Notes under the pieces: model-generated | Told to the model about the DNA's origin: nothing | Databases searched by the model: none | The model's input: only the letters and a program-made list of their open reading frames with translations | Origin: Clusia tigrina | Lineage: Eukaryota > Arthropoda > Insecta > Diptera > Clusiidae | Length of the DNA stretch: 64,000 nucleotides | NCBI GenBank assembly: GCA_920105625.2 | Contig: OV050030.1 | Location: forward strand, 140,024,291 to 140,088,290 | Direction of reading: 5' to 3' | Part shown: positions 13,201-27,716 of the stretch, in pieces | Layout: each line of letters begins with the position of its first letter | How positions within the stretch are numbered: position 1 is the stretch's first letter | Made by a program: the position numbers and the translations under genes

Positions 13201-16200
13201 CGAATCATAAAATAAATGAAATAAATGAATGGTAAAATTAATCATGAATGTTAATACAATCGTGAATGATAGACTGAATCATGAATAATAAAATGAATCA
13301 AGAATGATAAAAATGAATTATGGTAAAATGAATAATGAATGATAAAATAAATCATGAAGGTTAAAATTGAATAATTAATGGTGAAATGTCTCGTGGATGA
13401 TAAAGATGAAGCATGAATGGTAAAATGGATCATGAATGATACTATGAATCATGAATGATAAAAAGAACCGTGAATGGCAAAATGAAGTGTGAATGTTAAA
13501 AATGATTCGTGAATGATAGAATTTAAACATGAAGGACAAAAATTATTCATGACTGATACAAAGAATCATGAATGATAAATATATATTATTATTGACAAAA
13601 TTAATCGTGAATGATAATATATCATGGATGATAAAAATGAATTAAAAGTAAAATAAATCATAAATGATAAAAATGAATCGTGAATGATAAACTGCATTGT
13701 TAATGTTAAAAATAAATCGTGAATGATAAAAATAATCATGAACGATAAAACTAATCATGAACGATCAAAAGAATCATGACTGATAATATGAAGCATGAAT
13801 ATTAAAATGATTCATGAATGTTTAATCGAATAATAAATGAATCATGAATGCCCAAATGCATCATGATTGTTAAAGCTATCGTGAATGATGTGATGAATCT
13901 TGAATGATAAAATGAATCATGAATCAAAAATTTATCATGAGTGATAAAATGAATCATGAATGATAAAAATGAATGGTAAAATGAATCATGGATTATAAAA
14001 ATGAATCATGGATGGTAAAGTGAATCGCGAATGATAATATGAATCATGAATGATAAAAAGAATCATGAAAGAAGAAATGAATAATGAATGATAAAATGAA
14101 TCATGAATGATAAAATTAATAATTAATGATAAAATTAATCCTTAATGATAAGAATTAACCTTGAATGATAGAATCAATCATGAATGATAAAAATGAATCA
14201 TGAATGGAAAAATGAATTACGAATGATAATATGAATCGTGACTGATAGTAAGAACCAGGAATGGTAATATGATTCATGAATAATTAAAACTAATCAGTAA
14301 GGGTAAGATGCACCATGCGTGGCATAATGAATCGTAACTAAGAAAATGTAACATGAATGCTGAATGGAATCATAAATGAAAAAATGAATCATGAAGATAA
14401 AATTAACCATGAATGGTAAAATCAATCATGGTTGATAAAACTGAATAATAAAAGAAAAAAATGTATCATGAATGATGAATTTTATTATGAATGATAAAAG
14501 GAATGATAGACTCACTCATGAATGATAAAATAAATCTTGAATGGTAAAATGATTGATGAATGATAAAAATGAATCATGAATGGTCAAATAAATCATAAAT
14601 GATAATATGAATCATGAATGATAAAAAGAACCGTGAATGGTAAAATGCATTGTGAATGTTAAAAATGAATCGTGAATGATAAAAATTAAACATGAATGAT
14701 AAAAATTATTCATGAATGATAAAAAGAATCATGAATGATAATATGAATCATGAATGATAAAAATGAATAATGACTGATAAAAATGAATCATGAATGCTAA
14801 TATGAATCGTGAATGCAGATAAGAATCATGAATGTGAATATGATTCATATATAATAAAAATGAATCATTAATATTAAAAGTAATCATGAATGGTAAGATG
14901 CCGCATGAGTGGCATAATGAATCGTGACTGATAAAATGAAACATGATGGTAAAATGAATCAAAAATGATATCATGAATGATAATATTAATCATGAATGCT
15001 AAAATGAATCATTAAATTCAAAAAAGTATCATAAATGGATAATTGAATCATGAAGGTTAAAATTGAATAATGAATGGTAACATGAATCGTGGATGATAAA
15101 AATGAAATATGAATGGTAAAATGAATCATGAATGAGAAAATTAATCATGAGTGGTAAAATGAATCATGATTGCTAATATGAATCATGAATGGTAAAATTA
15201 GTTCGTCAATCATAATATGAATCATGAATGATAAAAATGAATAATGAATGATAAAATTGAATCCTGAATGAGAAATATTAATCATGAATAATAAAATGAG
15301 TCATAAATGAAAAATTACCATGAATGATAAAATGAGTCATAAATGAAAAATTATCATGAATGATAAAATGAATAATGAAGGGTAAAATTGAATAATGAAT
15401 GGTAAAATGAATCGGGGATGATAAATATAAATCATGAATGGTAAAATGAATCCTGCATGATAAAAATTAATCATGAATATTAAAATGAATCAAGAATGGC
15501 AAGATGCAGCATGTGTTGCAATTGTTAATGATGAATGAATCATGAATGATAAAATTAATCATGAATTGTAAAATTAATAATGGATGATAAAAAGAGCCGC
15601 GAATGGTAAAATGCATTGTGAATGATAAAAATGAATCGTGAATGACAAAAATTAAACATGATTGATAAAATTAATCATTAATAGTAAATTGAATGATGAA
15701 CGATAAAAAGAATCATGAATGATAAAATGAATAATGAATGATAAAATGAATCTTGAATGATAAAATTAATCAATAATTATAAATATTAACCATGAATGAT
15801 AGAATCAATCATGTATTATAAAAATAAACATGAATGGAAATATAATTCATGAATAACAAAAATTAAGCATGAATATTAAAATGAATCATGAATGGAAATA
15901 TGCAACATGAGGGGTAAAATGAATCATGAACGTTAAATCAATCGTGTATGAAAAATGAATCATGAATGATAATATGAATATTGAGTGATAAAATGAATTG
16001 AATGATAAAAACAATCGAGAATGACTTGAATCATGAATGATAAAATAGAATCCTGAATGAAAAAATAAATCATCAATGATAGAATGAGTTACGAATGTAA
16101 ACTGAATCCTGAATGGTAAATAAATCGTGAATGATAAAAACGAATCCTGAATGATAAATATTAATCATGAATGATAAAATGAATCATGAATGAAAAAAAG

Positions 16201-18213
16201 TGTCATGAATGATAATGTGAATCACGAAGTTAAAAATTGAATAATAAATGTTAAAATGAATCGTGGATGATAAAATTGAATAATGAATATTAAAATGAGC
16301 CGTGCATGATAAAAACTAATCATGAATGGTAAAATGAGTCATGAACGAAAAAAATGAATAATGAATGCCAAAATTAATCATGAATGTGAGTATGAATCAT
16401 GATTGATAAAATGAATCATGAATGAGAAAAAAGTATAATGAATGATAAAATGAATCATGAAGGTTAAAATTGAATAATGAATTTAAATGAATCTGGGATG
16501 AAAAAAATGAATCGGGGATGATAAAAATGAATCATGATGGTAAAGTCAATCATGAATGATAAAATAAATCTTGAATGGTAAAATGATTTATGAATGAAAA
16601 AAATGAGTAATGAATGATAAACGGAATCGTGAATGATAAAAAAGAATCATGAATGTTAAAATGAATCATGAATGATAAAAATGAATCTTGAATGATAAAA
16701 TTGAAGCATGAATGGTAAAATGAATCGTGATTGATTATATGAATCGTGAATGATAAGAATCATGAATAGTAAAATTATTCATGAATAATAAAAATTTATC
16801 ATGAATATTAAAATGAATCATGAATGGAAAGATGCATCATGAGTGGAAAAATGAATTGGGAAAGGTAAAATGAGTCATGAACGTTAAATCAATCGTGAAT
16901 GATAAAATGAATCATGAATGACATAAATCATGAATGGTTAAATGAATCGAATGATGAAAACAATCTTGCATGATATGAGTCAGGGATGTAAAAAGAATCA
17001 CAAATGATCATAATGAGTCCTGAATGGAAAAATGAATCATCAATGATAAATTTAATCATGAATGTAAAATGAATCATGAATGGTAAATGAATAGTGAATG
17101 ATAATAATGAATCCTGAATGATAAATATTAGTCATGAATGAAAAGAAGTATTATGACTGATAATGTGAATCACGAAGTTTAAAATTGAATAATCAGTGTT
17201 AAAATGAACCGTGGATGAATAAAATGAATCGTGAATGGTAAAATGAATCGTGAATGAGAATATTAATGATGAATGATAAAAATAATCATGAGAGATAAAA
17301 TGAATAAAGAATTATAAAATTAATCATGAATGATAAAATTAATCATTAATGAAAAAATGAATCACAATTGATAAACATTAGCCATGAATGATAAAATCTA
17401 TCATGAATGATAAAAATGAATCATGCATTGTAAAATGAATCGTGAATGATAATATGAATCGTGAATTTTAATATGATTCATGAATAATAAAAATGAAGCA
17501 TAAATATTAAAATTAATCATGAATGGAAAGATGCATCATGAGTGGTAAAGTGAATCGCGAATGATAATATGAATTATGAATGGTAAAAAGAATCATGAAT
17601 GAAAAAATTAATAATGAATGATGATATGAATCGCGAATGATAATAAGAATCATGAATGGTAAAATGATTCATGAATACTTAAAATTAATCATGAATTGTA
17701 AGATGAATCATGAAAGATAGAATGAATCATGAATGATAAAATTAATAGTGAATGCTAAAATGAATCATGGCTGATAAAACTGAATAGAGAAAGATAAAAT
17801 GAATCATGAATGATAAAATGAATCATGAATGATAAAATGAATCATTAATGATCACATTTAAACATAAATGATAGACTCAATCATGAATGATAAAATATAT
17901 CTACAATGGTAAAATGATTGATGAATGGTAAAAATTAATCATGAATGGTAAAATAAATCATGAATGATAATATGAATCATGACTGATAAAAAGAACCGTG
18001 AATGGTAAAATGCATTGTGAATGTTAAAAATGAATCGTGAATGATAAAAATTAAACATGAATGATAGAAATTATTCATGAATGATAAAAAGAATCATGAA
18101 TGATAATATGAATCATGAATGATAAAAATGAATGACTGATAAAAATGAGTCATGAAGACTAATATGAATCGTGAATGCTAATAAGAATCATGAATGTGAA
18201 AATGATTCATATA

Positions 18214-18242
18214 CGAGTTGTGATCAAAAAATAACCGTTATT
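18214..18242 (+). repeat. Left terminal inverted repeat of mariner 2
   Basis: This end is the same as in mariner 1, starting CGAGTTGTGATCAAAAAATA after target TA 18212-18213. It pairs with 19113-19141. Confidence 0.9.
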
Positions 18243-18465
18243 TTCATCTTTTCGTGAGTTACGTATATTTTTTATGTTGGTACACATGTCTGAATATATG
18301 TTGGCAATACCAACCATTTTGGATTGTCAGTTTGTTTTTGACAGATAAAAAGGTTAGTCGTGTTTTGGTGTGCTCTTCGATTTTGTACTATTCGAAAAAA
18401 TGGATCAAAGAAACTGTATTCAGCTTTGAGTAAAAAATGAAATTAAATGCGCAAGGACATTTGAA

Positions 18466-19086
18466 ATGTTGACTGTGGCCTTTGGCGAGTCTACTATGAG
18501 CAGAACACAAGTTCAATTGTGGTATAACCGGTTTAAGGAAGGCCGAGAAGATGTCAATGACGATGCTCGTCCTGGTCGCCCGAGCACGTCAACAACCGAT
18601 GAAAACATTGACGCAGTGAAGAAAATGATTTTGGATAATCGTCGAAACACTATCGGAGAGGTTGCTGATGATGTTGGCATATCGTTCGGCTCATGCCAAG
18701 CAATTTTTACGGATGTTTTAAGCATGAAACGTGCGGCAGCGAATATTGTTCCAAAATTGCTAAATTTTGAGCAAAAACAACGTCGCATGGACATCGCTCA
18801 GGAGCTGTTTTTGGCCAAAAACGAAACCGTTATCATGCCCCAACCACCGTATTCACCGGACTTGGCACCCGCTGACTTTTTCCTCTTTCCAAAACTGAAG
18901 ACACCGATGAAAGGAATGCGTTTTGCTACGATTGAGTAGATAAAAGAAAAATCGAAACAGGAGCTGTTGGCGATACCAAAAAAAGCGTTTCAGAAGTGTT
19001 TCGAGGATTGGAAAAAACGCTGGCATAAGTGTATTATATCTGCGGTGAATTACTTTGAAGGGCACAGTATAGGTGTTGATGAATAA
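18466..19086 (+). pseudogene. Mariner transposase remnant, copy 2 (catalytic core deleted, premature stop)
   Basis: The encoded protein is identical to copy 1 over the open part (157 codons). It has the same TAG at 18937-18939 and the same upstream ATG (18400) blocked by TGA at 18427-18429. It keeps the second helix-turn-helix and the YSPDLAP third-Asp motif but lacks catalytic Asp 1 and 2. The shared stop and the shared NTIGEV and VLSMKRA residues show that copies 1 and 2 are sister duplicates. Confidence 0.9.
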
Positions 19087-19112
19087 ATAAATACTTTATT
19101 TTTTGATCACAC

Positions 19113-19141
19113 AATAACGGTTATTTTTTTATCACACCTCG
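19113..19141 (-). repeat. Right terminal inverted repeat of mariner 2
   Basis: This is the inverted partner of 18214-18242. It ends CTCG and is followed by TATAAC, as at mariner 1. Confidence 0.9.
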
Positions 19142-22100
19142 TATAACAAAATGAATCATTAATATTAAAAGTAATCATGAATGGTAAGATGCCGCATGAG
19201 TGGCATAAGGAATCGTGACTGATAAAATGAAACATGAATGATAAAAATTAAACATGAATGATAAAAACTATTCATGAATGATAAAAAGAATCATGAATGA
19301 TAATATGAATCATGAATGATAAAAATGAATAATGACTGATAAAAATGAATCATGAATGTTAATATGAATCGTGAATGCTAATAAGAATCATGAATGTGAA
19401 TATGATTCATATATAATAAAAATGAATCATTAATATTAAAAGTAATCATGAATGGTAAGATGCCGCATGAGTGGCATAATGAATCGTGACTGATAAAATG
19501 AAACATGATGGTAAAATGAATCAAAAATGATAGAATGAATCATGAATGATAAAATTAATCATGTATGGTAAAAAGAATGGTGGTTGATAAAAATGGATCA
19601 TGAAGGTTAAAATTGAATAATGAATGGTAACAAGAATCGTAGATGATAAAAATGAATTATGAATGGTAAAATGAATCATGAATGCTAATATGAATCATGA
19701 ATGGTAAAATTAGTTCGTCAATCATAATATGAATCATGAATGATAAAAATGAATAATGAATGATAAAATTGAATCCTGAATGCGAAATATTAATCATGAA
19801 TGATAAAATGAGTCATAAATGAAAAATTATCATGAATGATAAAATAAGTCATAAAAAAAAGGGTAAAATTGAATAATGAATGGTAAAATGAATCGGGGAT
19901 GATAAATATGAATCATGAATGGTAAAATGAATCCTGCATGATAAAAATTAATCAAGAATATTAAAATAAATCAAGAATGGCAAGATGCAGCATGTGTTGC
20001 AAAATTAATCGTTAATGATAAAATGAAACATGAGTGATCAAATGAAACATCAATGATAGAATGAATCATGAATGATAAAATTAATCATGAATGGTAAAAT
20101 TAATAATGGATGATAAAAAGAACCGCGAATGGTAAAATGCATTGTGAATGTTAAAAATGAATCGTGAATGACAAAAATTAAACATGATTGATAAAATTAT
20201 TCAATAATGGTAAAATGAATCATGAATGATAAATAGAATCATGAATGATAAAATGAATAATGAATGATAAAATGAATCTTGAATGATAAAATTAATCATT
20301 AATTATAAATATGAACCACGAATGGTAGAATCAATCATGTATTATAAAAATAAACATGAATGGTAATATAATTCAAGAATAACAAATTTTAAGCATGAAT
20401 ATTAAAATGAATCATGAATGGAAACATGCAACATGAGGGGTAAAATGAATCATGAATGTTAAATTAATCGTGTATGAAAGAGGAATCATGAATAATATAA
20501 TAATATAATAATAATGAGTGGTAAATTGAATCGAATGACAAAAAAAATCGAGAATGACTTGAATCATGAATGATAAAAAAGAATCGTGAATGAAAAAATA
20601 AATCATGAATGATAGAATGAGTTACGAATGTAAACTGAATCCTAATGGTAAATAAATCGTGAATGATAAAAACGAATCCTGAATGATAAATATTAATCAT
20701 GAATGATAAAATGAATCATGAATGAAAAAAAGTAACATGAATGATAATGTGAATCACGAAGTTAAAAATTGAATAATAAATGTTAAAATGAACCGTGGAT
20801 GATAAAATTGAATAATGAATGTTAAAATGAGCCGTGGATGATAAAAATTAATCATGAATGGTAAAATGGGTCATGAACGAAAAAAATGAATAATGAATGC
20901 CAAAATTAATCATGAATGATAGTATGAATCATGATTGATAAAATGAATCATGAATGAGAAAAAAGTATAATGAATGATAAAATGAATCATGAAGGTCAAA
21001 ATTGAATAATGAATATAAATGAATCGGGGATGATAAAAATGAATCATGATGGTAAAGTCAATCATGAATGATAAAATAAATCTTGAATGGTAAAATGATT
21101 GATGAATGAAACAAATGAGTAATGAATGATAAACGGAATCATGAATGATGAAAATTAATCGTGATAAAATGAATCATGAATGATAAAAATGAATCTTGAA
21201 TGATAAAATTGAATCATGAATGGAAAGATGCATCAGGAGTGGTAAAATGAATCGTGAAAGGTAAAATGAATCATGAACGTTAAATCAATCGTGAATGATA
21301 AAATGAATCATGAATGATATGAATCTTGAATGGTAGAATGAATGAATGAATGTCAAAATTAATCATGAATGATTGTATGAATCATGATTGATAAAATGAA
21401 TCATGAATGAGAAAAAAGTATAATGAATGATAAAATGAATCCTGAAGGTCAAAATTGAATAATGAATATAAATGAATCGGGGATGAAAAAAATGAATCGG
21501 GGATGATAAAAATGAATCATGATGGTAAAGTCAATCATGAATGATAATATGTATCTTGAATCATAATAATCATGATTGGGAAAATGATTCATGAATAATA
21601 AAAATTAAACATGAATGGTAAGATGAATCATGAAAGATAGAATGAATCATGAATGATAAAATTAATAGTGAATGTTAAAATGACTCATGGTTGATAAAAC
21701 TGAATGAAGAAAGATAAAATGAATCATGAAGGATAAAATGAATCATGAATGATAAAATGAATCATTAATGATAACATTTAAACATCAATGATAGACTCAA
21801 TCATGAATGATAAAATAAATCTACAATGGTAAAATGATTGTTGAATGGTAAAAATGAATGATGAACTGTCAAAGAAATCATGAATGATATGAATCATGAA
21901 TGACAAAAAGAACCGTGAATGGTAAAATGCATTGTGAATGTTAAAGATGAATCGTGAATGATAAAAATTGAACATGAATTATAAAAATTATTCATGAATG
22001 ATAAAAAGAATCATGAATGATATGAATCGTGAATGATAAAAATGAATTATGAATGATAAAAATGAATTATGAATGATAAAAATGAATAGTGAATGATAAA

Positions 22101-25100
22101 ATTGAATCCTGAATATTAATCATGAATGATAAAATGAATCATAAATTCAAAAAAGTATCATTAATGATAATCTGAATCATGAAGGTTAAAATTGAATAAT
22201 GAATGGTAACATGAATCGTGGATGATAAAAATGAATTATGAATGGTAAAATGAATCATGAATGAGAAAATTAATCATGAGTGGTAAAATGAATCAAGAAT
22301 GCTAATATGAATCATGAATGGTAAAATTAGTTTGTCAATCATAATATGAATCATGAATGATAAAAATGAATAATGAATGATAAAATTAAATCCTGAATGA
22401 GAAATATAAATCATGGATGATAAAATGAGTCATAAATGAAAGATTATCATGAATGATAAAATGAGTCATAACTGAAAAATTATCATGAATGATAAAATGA
22501 ATAATGAAAAGTAAAATTGAATAATGAATGGTAAAATGAATCGGGGATGATAAAAATGAATCATGAATGGTAAAATGAATCCTGCATGATAAAAATTAAT
22601 CATGAATATTAAAATGAATCAAGAATGGCAAGATGCAGCATGTGTTGCAATTGTTAACGATAAAATGAAACATGAGTGATAAAATGAAACATCAATGATA
22701 GAATGAATCATGAATGATAAAATTAATCATGAATTGTAAAATTAATAATGGATGATAAAAAGAACCGCGAATGGTAAAATGCATTGTGAATGTTAAAAAT
22801 GAATCGTGAATGACAAAAATTAAACATGATTGATAAAATTAATCATTATTGGTAAAATGAATCATGAATGATAAAAAGAGTCATGAATGATAAAATGAAT
22901 AATGAATAATAAAATGAATCTTGAATGATAAAATTAATCATTAATTATAAATATTAACCATGAATAATAGAATCAATCATGTATTATAAAAATAAACATG
23001 AATGGTTATATTATTCATGAATAAAAAAAATTAAGCATGAATATTAAAATGAATCATGAATGGAAACATGCTACATGAGTGGTAAAATGAATCGTGAAAG
23101 GTAAAATGAATCATGAACGTTAAATCGATTGTGAATGATAAAATGAATCATGAGTGATATGAGTCTTGAATGGTAAAATGAATCGAAAGAAAAAAACAAT
23201 CGTGCATCACATGAGTCATGAATGGTAAAAATAATTCCGAATAATATAAATGAATCCTGAATAAAAAAATTAATTATGAATGATAGAATTAATCATGAAT
23301 GTGAAATAAATCATGAATGGCAAATTAATTGTGAATGAAAAAATGAATCCTGAATGATAAATATTAATCATGAATTTAAAAAGTATCATACATGATAAAA
23401 TGAAACATGAAGGTTAAAATTGAATAATGAATGGTTACAGGTATCATGAATGATAAAAATGAATGGTAAAATGAATCACGAATGATAAAAATGAATCCTG
23501 AATGAAAAATATTAATCATGAATCATAAAAATGAATCATGAATGTGAAAATGAATCATGAAAGGTAAATGGAATCTTGAATGTTAAAATTAATCGTGAAT
23601 GATAATATAAATCGTGAATGATAATACGAATCATGAACGGTTAATTGAAATATGAATGTTATATCGAATCATAAATGAAAATATGAAAGGTAAAATTAAT
23701 CATGAATGTTAAAACAATCGTGAATGATAGACTGAATCATGAATGATAAAATGAATCAAGAATGATAAAAATGAATTATGGTAAAATGAATAATGAATGA
23801 TAAAATAAATCATGAAGGTTAAAATTGAATAATTAATGGTGAAATGTCTCGTGGATGATAAAGATGAAGCATGAATGGTAAAATGGATCATGAATGATAA
23901 TATGAATCATGAATGATAAAAAGAACCGTGAATGGCAAAATGAATTGTGAATGTTAAAAATGATTCGTGAATGATAAAATTTAAACATGAATGATAAAAA
24001 TTATTCATGACTGATACAAAGAATCATGAATGATAAATATAAATTATTATTGGCAAAATTAATCGTGAATGATAATATATCATGGATGATAAAAATGAAT
24101 TAATGGTAAAATAAATCATAAATGATAAAAAAGAATCGTGAATGATAAACTGCATTGTTAATGTTAAAAATAAATCGTGAATGATAAAACATAATCATGA
24201 ACGATAAAACTAATCATGAACGATCAAAAGAATCATGACTGATAATATGAATCATGAATATTAAAATGATTCATGAATGTTAAATCGAATAATAAATGAA
24301 TCATGAATGCCCAAATTCATCATGATTGTTAAAGGTATCGTGAATGATAGGATGAATCATGAATGATAAAATGAATCATGAATCAAAAAAATTTATCGTG
24401 AGTGATAAAATGAATCATGAATGATAAAAATGAATAATGAATGGTAAAATGAATCTTGTATGATAAAAATGAATCATGATTGGTAAAGTGAATCGCGAAG
24501 GATAATATGAATTTTGAATGATAAAAAGAATCATGAATGAAAAAATGAACAATGAATGATAAAATGAATCATGAATGATAAAATTAATAATTAATGATAA
24601 AATTAATCCTTAATGATAAAAATTAACCTTGAATGATAGAATCAATCATGAATGATAAAAATGAATCATGAATGGAAAAATGAATTACGAATGATAATAT
24701 GAATCGTGACTGATAGTAAGAACCAGGAATGGTAATATGATTCATGAATAATAAAAACTAATCAGTAAGGGTAAGATGCACCATGCGTGGCATAATGAAT
24801 CGTGACTAAGAAAATGTAACATGACTGCTGAATGGAATCATAAATGAAAAAATGAATCATGAAGATAAAATTAACCATGAATGGTAAAATCAATCATGGT
24901 TGATAAAATTGAATAATAAAAGAAAAAATGAATCATGAATGATAAAATTTATCATGAATGATAAAAGGAATAATTAATGATAACAATTAGCTATAAATGA
25001 ATGATAAAATAAATTTTGAATGGTAAAATGATTGATGAATGATAAAAATGAGTAATGAATGGTAAACGGAATCATGAATGATGAAAATGAATCGTGAATG

Positions 25101-26853
25101 ATAAAAATGAATCGTGAATGATAAAAATGAATCATGAATGTTAAAATGAATCATGAATGATAAAAATGAATCTTGAATGATAAAATTGAATCATGAAAGT
25201 TAAAATGAATCATGAATGATTATATGAATCATGAATGATAAGAATCAGGAATAGTAAAATTATTTATGAATAATAAAAATTTATCATGAATATTAAAATG
25301 AATCATGAATGGAATGATGCATCATGAGTGGAAAAATGAATTGTGAAAGGTAAAATGAGTCATGAACGTTAAATCAATCGTGAATGATAAAATGAATCAT
25401 GAATGACATAAATCATGAATGGTTAAATGAATCGAATGATGAAAACAATCTTGCATGATATGAGTCAGGGATGTAAAAAGAATCACGAATGATCATAATG
25501 AGTCCTGAATGGAAAAATGAATCATCAATGATAAATTTAATCATGAAAGTAAAATGAATCATGAATGGTAAATGAATAGTGAATGATAATAATGAATCCT
25601 TAATGATAAATATTAATCATGAATGAAAAGAAGTATTATGACTGATAATGTGAATCACGAAGTTTAAAATTGAATAATCAGTGTTAAAATGAACCGTGGA
25701 TGATTAAAATGAATCGTGAATGGTAAAATGAATCGTGAATGAGAATATGAATCATGAATGATAAAAATAATCATGAGAGATAAAATTAATAAAGAATTAG
25801 AAAATTTATCATGAATGATAAAATTAATCATTAATGAAAAAATGAATCACAATTGATAAACATTAGCCATGAATGATAAAATCAATCATGAATGATAAAA
25901 ATGAATCATGCTTTGTAAAATGAATCATGAATGATAATATGAATCGTGAATGGTAATATGACTCATGACTAATAAAAATTAAGCATGAATATTAAAATTA
26001 ATCATGAATGGAAAGATGCATCATGAATGGTAAAGTGAATCCCGAATGATAATATGAATCATGAATGATAAAAAGAAACATGAATGAAAAAATGAATAAT
26101 AAATGATAATATGAATCGCGAATGATAATAAGAATCATGAATGGTAAAATGATTCATGAATAATTAAAATTAATCATGAATGGTAAGATGAATCATGAAA
26201 GATAGAATGAATCATGAATGATAAAATTAATAGTGAATGTTAAAATGACTCATGGTTGATAAAACTGAATGAAGAAAGATAAAATGAGTCATGAATGATC
26301 AAATGAATCATGAATGATAAAATGAATCATTAATGATAACATTTAAACATAAATGATAGACTCAATCATGAATGATAAAATATATCTACAATGGTAAAAT
26401 GATTGATGAATGGTAAAAATGAATCATGAATGGTCAAAGAAATCATGAATGATAATATGAATCATGAATGACAAAAAGAACCGTGAATGGTAAAATGCAT
26501 TGTGAATGTTAAAGATGAATCGTGAATGATAAAAATTGAACATGAATGATAAAAATTATTCATGAATGATAAAAAGAATCATGAATGATAATATGAATCG
26601 TGAATGATAAAAATGAATTATGAATGATAAAAATGAATAGTGAATGACAAAATTGAATCCTGAATATTGATCATGAATGATAAAATGAATCAGAAATTCA
26701 AAAAAGTATCATTAATGATAATCTGAATCATGAAGGTTAAAATTGAATATTGAATGGTAAAATGAATCGTGGATGATAAAAATGAATCATGAATGGTAAA
26801 ATAAATCATGAATGATAATATGAATCATGCCTGATAAAAAGAACCGTGAACCA
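19142..26853 (+). repeat. Satellite array between mariners 2 and 3
   Basis: This is 7.7 kb of the same satellite with no gene. It follows the order of 2806-10190 until about 26545, with an empty mariner site at 19412-19413 and a microsatellite patch at 20491-20515. The last 300 bp (26546-26853) are the left flank of mariner 3, which is missing from the first unit. That flank matches the flank left of mariner 4 (about 32580-32872). Confidence 0.93.
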
Positions 26854-27039
26854 GTACACATGTCTGAATATATGTTGGCAATACCAACCATTTTGGATTG
26901 TCAGTTTGTTTTTGACAGATAAAAAGGTTAGTCGTGTTTTGGTGTGCTCTTCGATTTTTTACTATTCGAAAAAATGGATCAAAGAAACTGTATTCAGCTT
27001 TGAGTAAAAAATGAAATTAAATGCGCAAGGACATTTGAA

Positions 27040-27661
27040 ATGTTGACTGTGGCCTTTGGCGAGTCTACTATGAGCAGAACACAAGTTCAATTGTGGTATA
27101 ACCGGTTTAAGGTAAGGCCGAGAAGATGTCAATGACGATGCTCGTCCTGGTCGCCCGAGCACGTCAACAACCGATGAAAACATTGACGTAGTGAAGAAAA
27201 TGATTTTGGATAATCGTCGAATCACTATCAGAGAGGTTGCTGATGATGTTGGCATATCGTTCGGCTCATGCCAAGCAATTTTTACGGATGTTTTAGGCAT
27301 GAAACGTGCGGCAGCGAATATTGTTCCAAAATTGCTAAATTTTGAGCAAAAACATCGTCGCATGGACATCGCTCAGGAGCTGTTTTTGGCCAAAAACGAA
27401 ACCGTTATCATGCCCCAACCACCGTATTCACCGGACTTGGCACCCGCTGACTTTTTCCTCTTTCCAAAACTGAAGATACCGATGAAAGGAAAGCGTTTTG
27501 CTACGATTGAGGAGATAAAAGAAAAATCGAAACGGGAGCTGTTGTCGATACCAAAAAAAGCGTTTCAGAAGTGTTTCGAGGATTGGAAAAAACGCTGGCA
27601 TAAGTGTATTATATCTGAGGTGAATTACATTGAAGGGCACAGTATAGGTGTTGATAAATAA
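27040..27661 (+). pseudogene. Mariner transposase remnant, copy 3 (frameshifted, catalytic core deleted)
   Basis: An extra T at 27113 (ggtaagg for ggaagg) shifts the frame at codon 25, inside the first DNA-binding region. The rest stays open from about 27114 to the TAA at 27659-27661. The downstream frame shows the second helix-turn-helix (ITIREVADDVG), IVPKLL, the catalytic-core deletion and YSPDLAP. It has private changes: LKIPMKG, KRELLSIP and a C-terminus ending GVDK. The ancestral ATG at 26974 is again followed by TGA at 27001-27003. This is a decayed copy. Confidence 0.9.
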
Positions 27662-27687
27662 ATAAATACTTTATTTTTTGATCACAC

Positions 27688-27716
27688 AATAACGGTTATT
27701 TTTTTATCACACCTCG
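27688..27716 (-). repeat. Right terminal inverted repeat of mariner 3 (unpaired)
   Basis: This has the same sequence as the right ends of mariners 1 and 2. Its left partner has been deleted. Confidence 0.88.

Larger units (their letters stand above)
2806..18213 (+). repeat. Satellite array between mariners 1 and 2
   Basis: This is 15.4 kb of the same 19-20 bp satellite with no gene. Landmarks are: a second copy of the mariner left flank at 2903-3077 leading into an uninterrupted ('empty') insertion site at 3076-3077; further empty sites at 10365 and 14850; and AAT-rich microsatellite patches at 4155-4180 and 11476-11500. A recombination junction at 10186-10203 marks where a 1,267-bp block with a truncated mariner is missing compared with 26.5-27.8 kb. 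An unusual ATATCGAAT-rich insertion lies at about 13171-13225. Block 4076-4364 recurs at 11397-11685, which shows the half-unit spacing of 7,321 bp. From 16337 the sequence restarts the order seen at position 1. Confidence 0.93.
18214..19141 (+). mobile_element. Mariner 2: internally deleted mariner, both ends present
   Basis: This 928-bp element matches mariner 1 in length, ends (CGAG to CTCG), flanking TA and internal disruptions. It is displaced by exactly 16,336 bp together with its satellite flanks. It is therefore part of the segmental duplication of the array, not a new insertion. Confidence 0.93.
16337..26545 (+). repeat. Second copy of the higher-order satellite unit
   Basis: This block repeats window bases 1 to about 10,190 at an offset of 16,336 bp, including mariner 1 as mariner 2. 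The offset becomes 16,355 after one extra 20-bp monomer at about 22060 and a 1-bp loss at about 23337. By eye the two copies differ only at scattered bases, for example at about 3835 versus 20207, so the duplication is recent on the time scale of satellite divergence. Exact percent identity was not computed. Confidence 0.92.
26854..27716 (+). mobile_element. Mariner 3: 5'-truncated, internally deleted mariner
   Basis: The element lacks about 66 bp of its left end, including the left inverted repeat. Satellite ending gaaccgtgaa is joined through three extra bases (cca) to internal element sequence starting gtacacatgtctg. In mariner 4 the same satellite continues for about 261 bp more before reaching that point, so this is a deletion across the satellite-element boundary. 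The right end (CTCG, then TATAAC) and right flank are normal. Mariners 5 and 7 have the identical breakpoint. With one end missing it cannot be mobilised as a normal element. Confidence 0.92.

Noticed and set aside
14729..14974. Minus-strand open frames of 60-81 codons rich in F, I, H, S, D (HDSFYHS-type patterns), repeated throughout the satellite
   Set aside because: They are translations of the 19-20 bp repeat. The + strand consensus gives few stops on the minus strand, frames begin and end at random monomer variants, and no domain, signal peptide or conserved start is visible.
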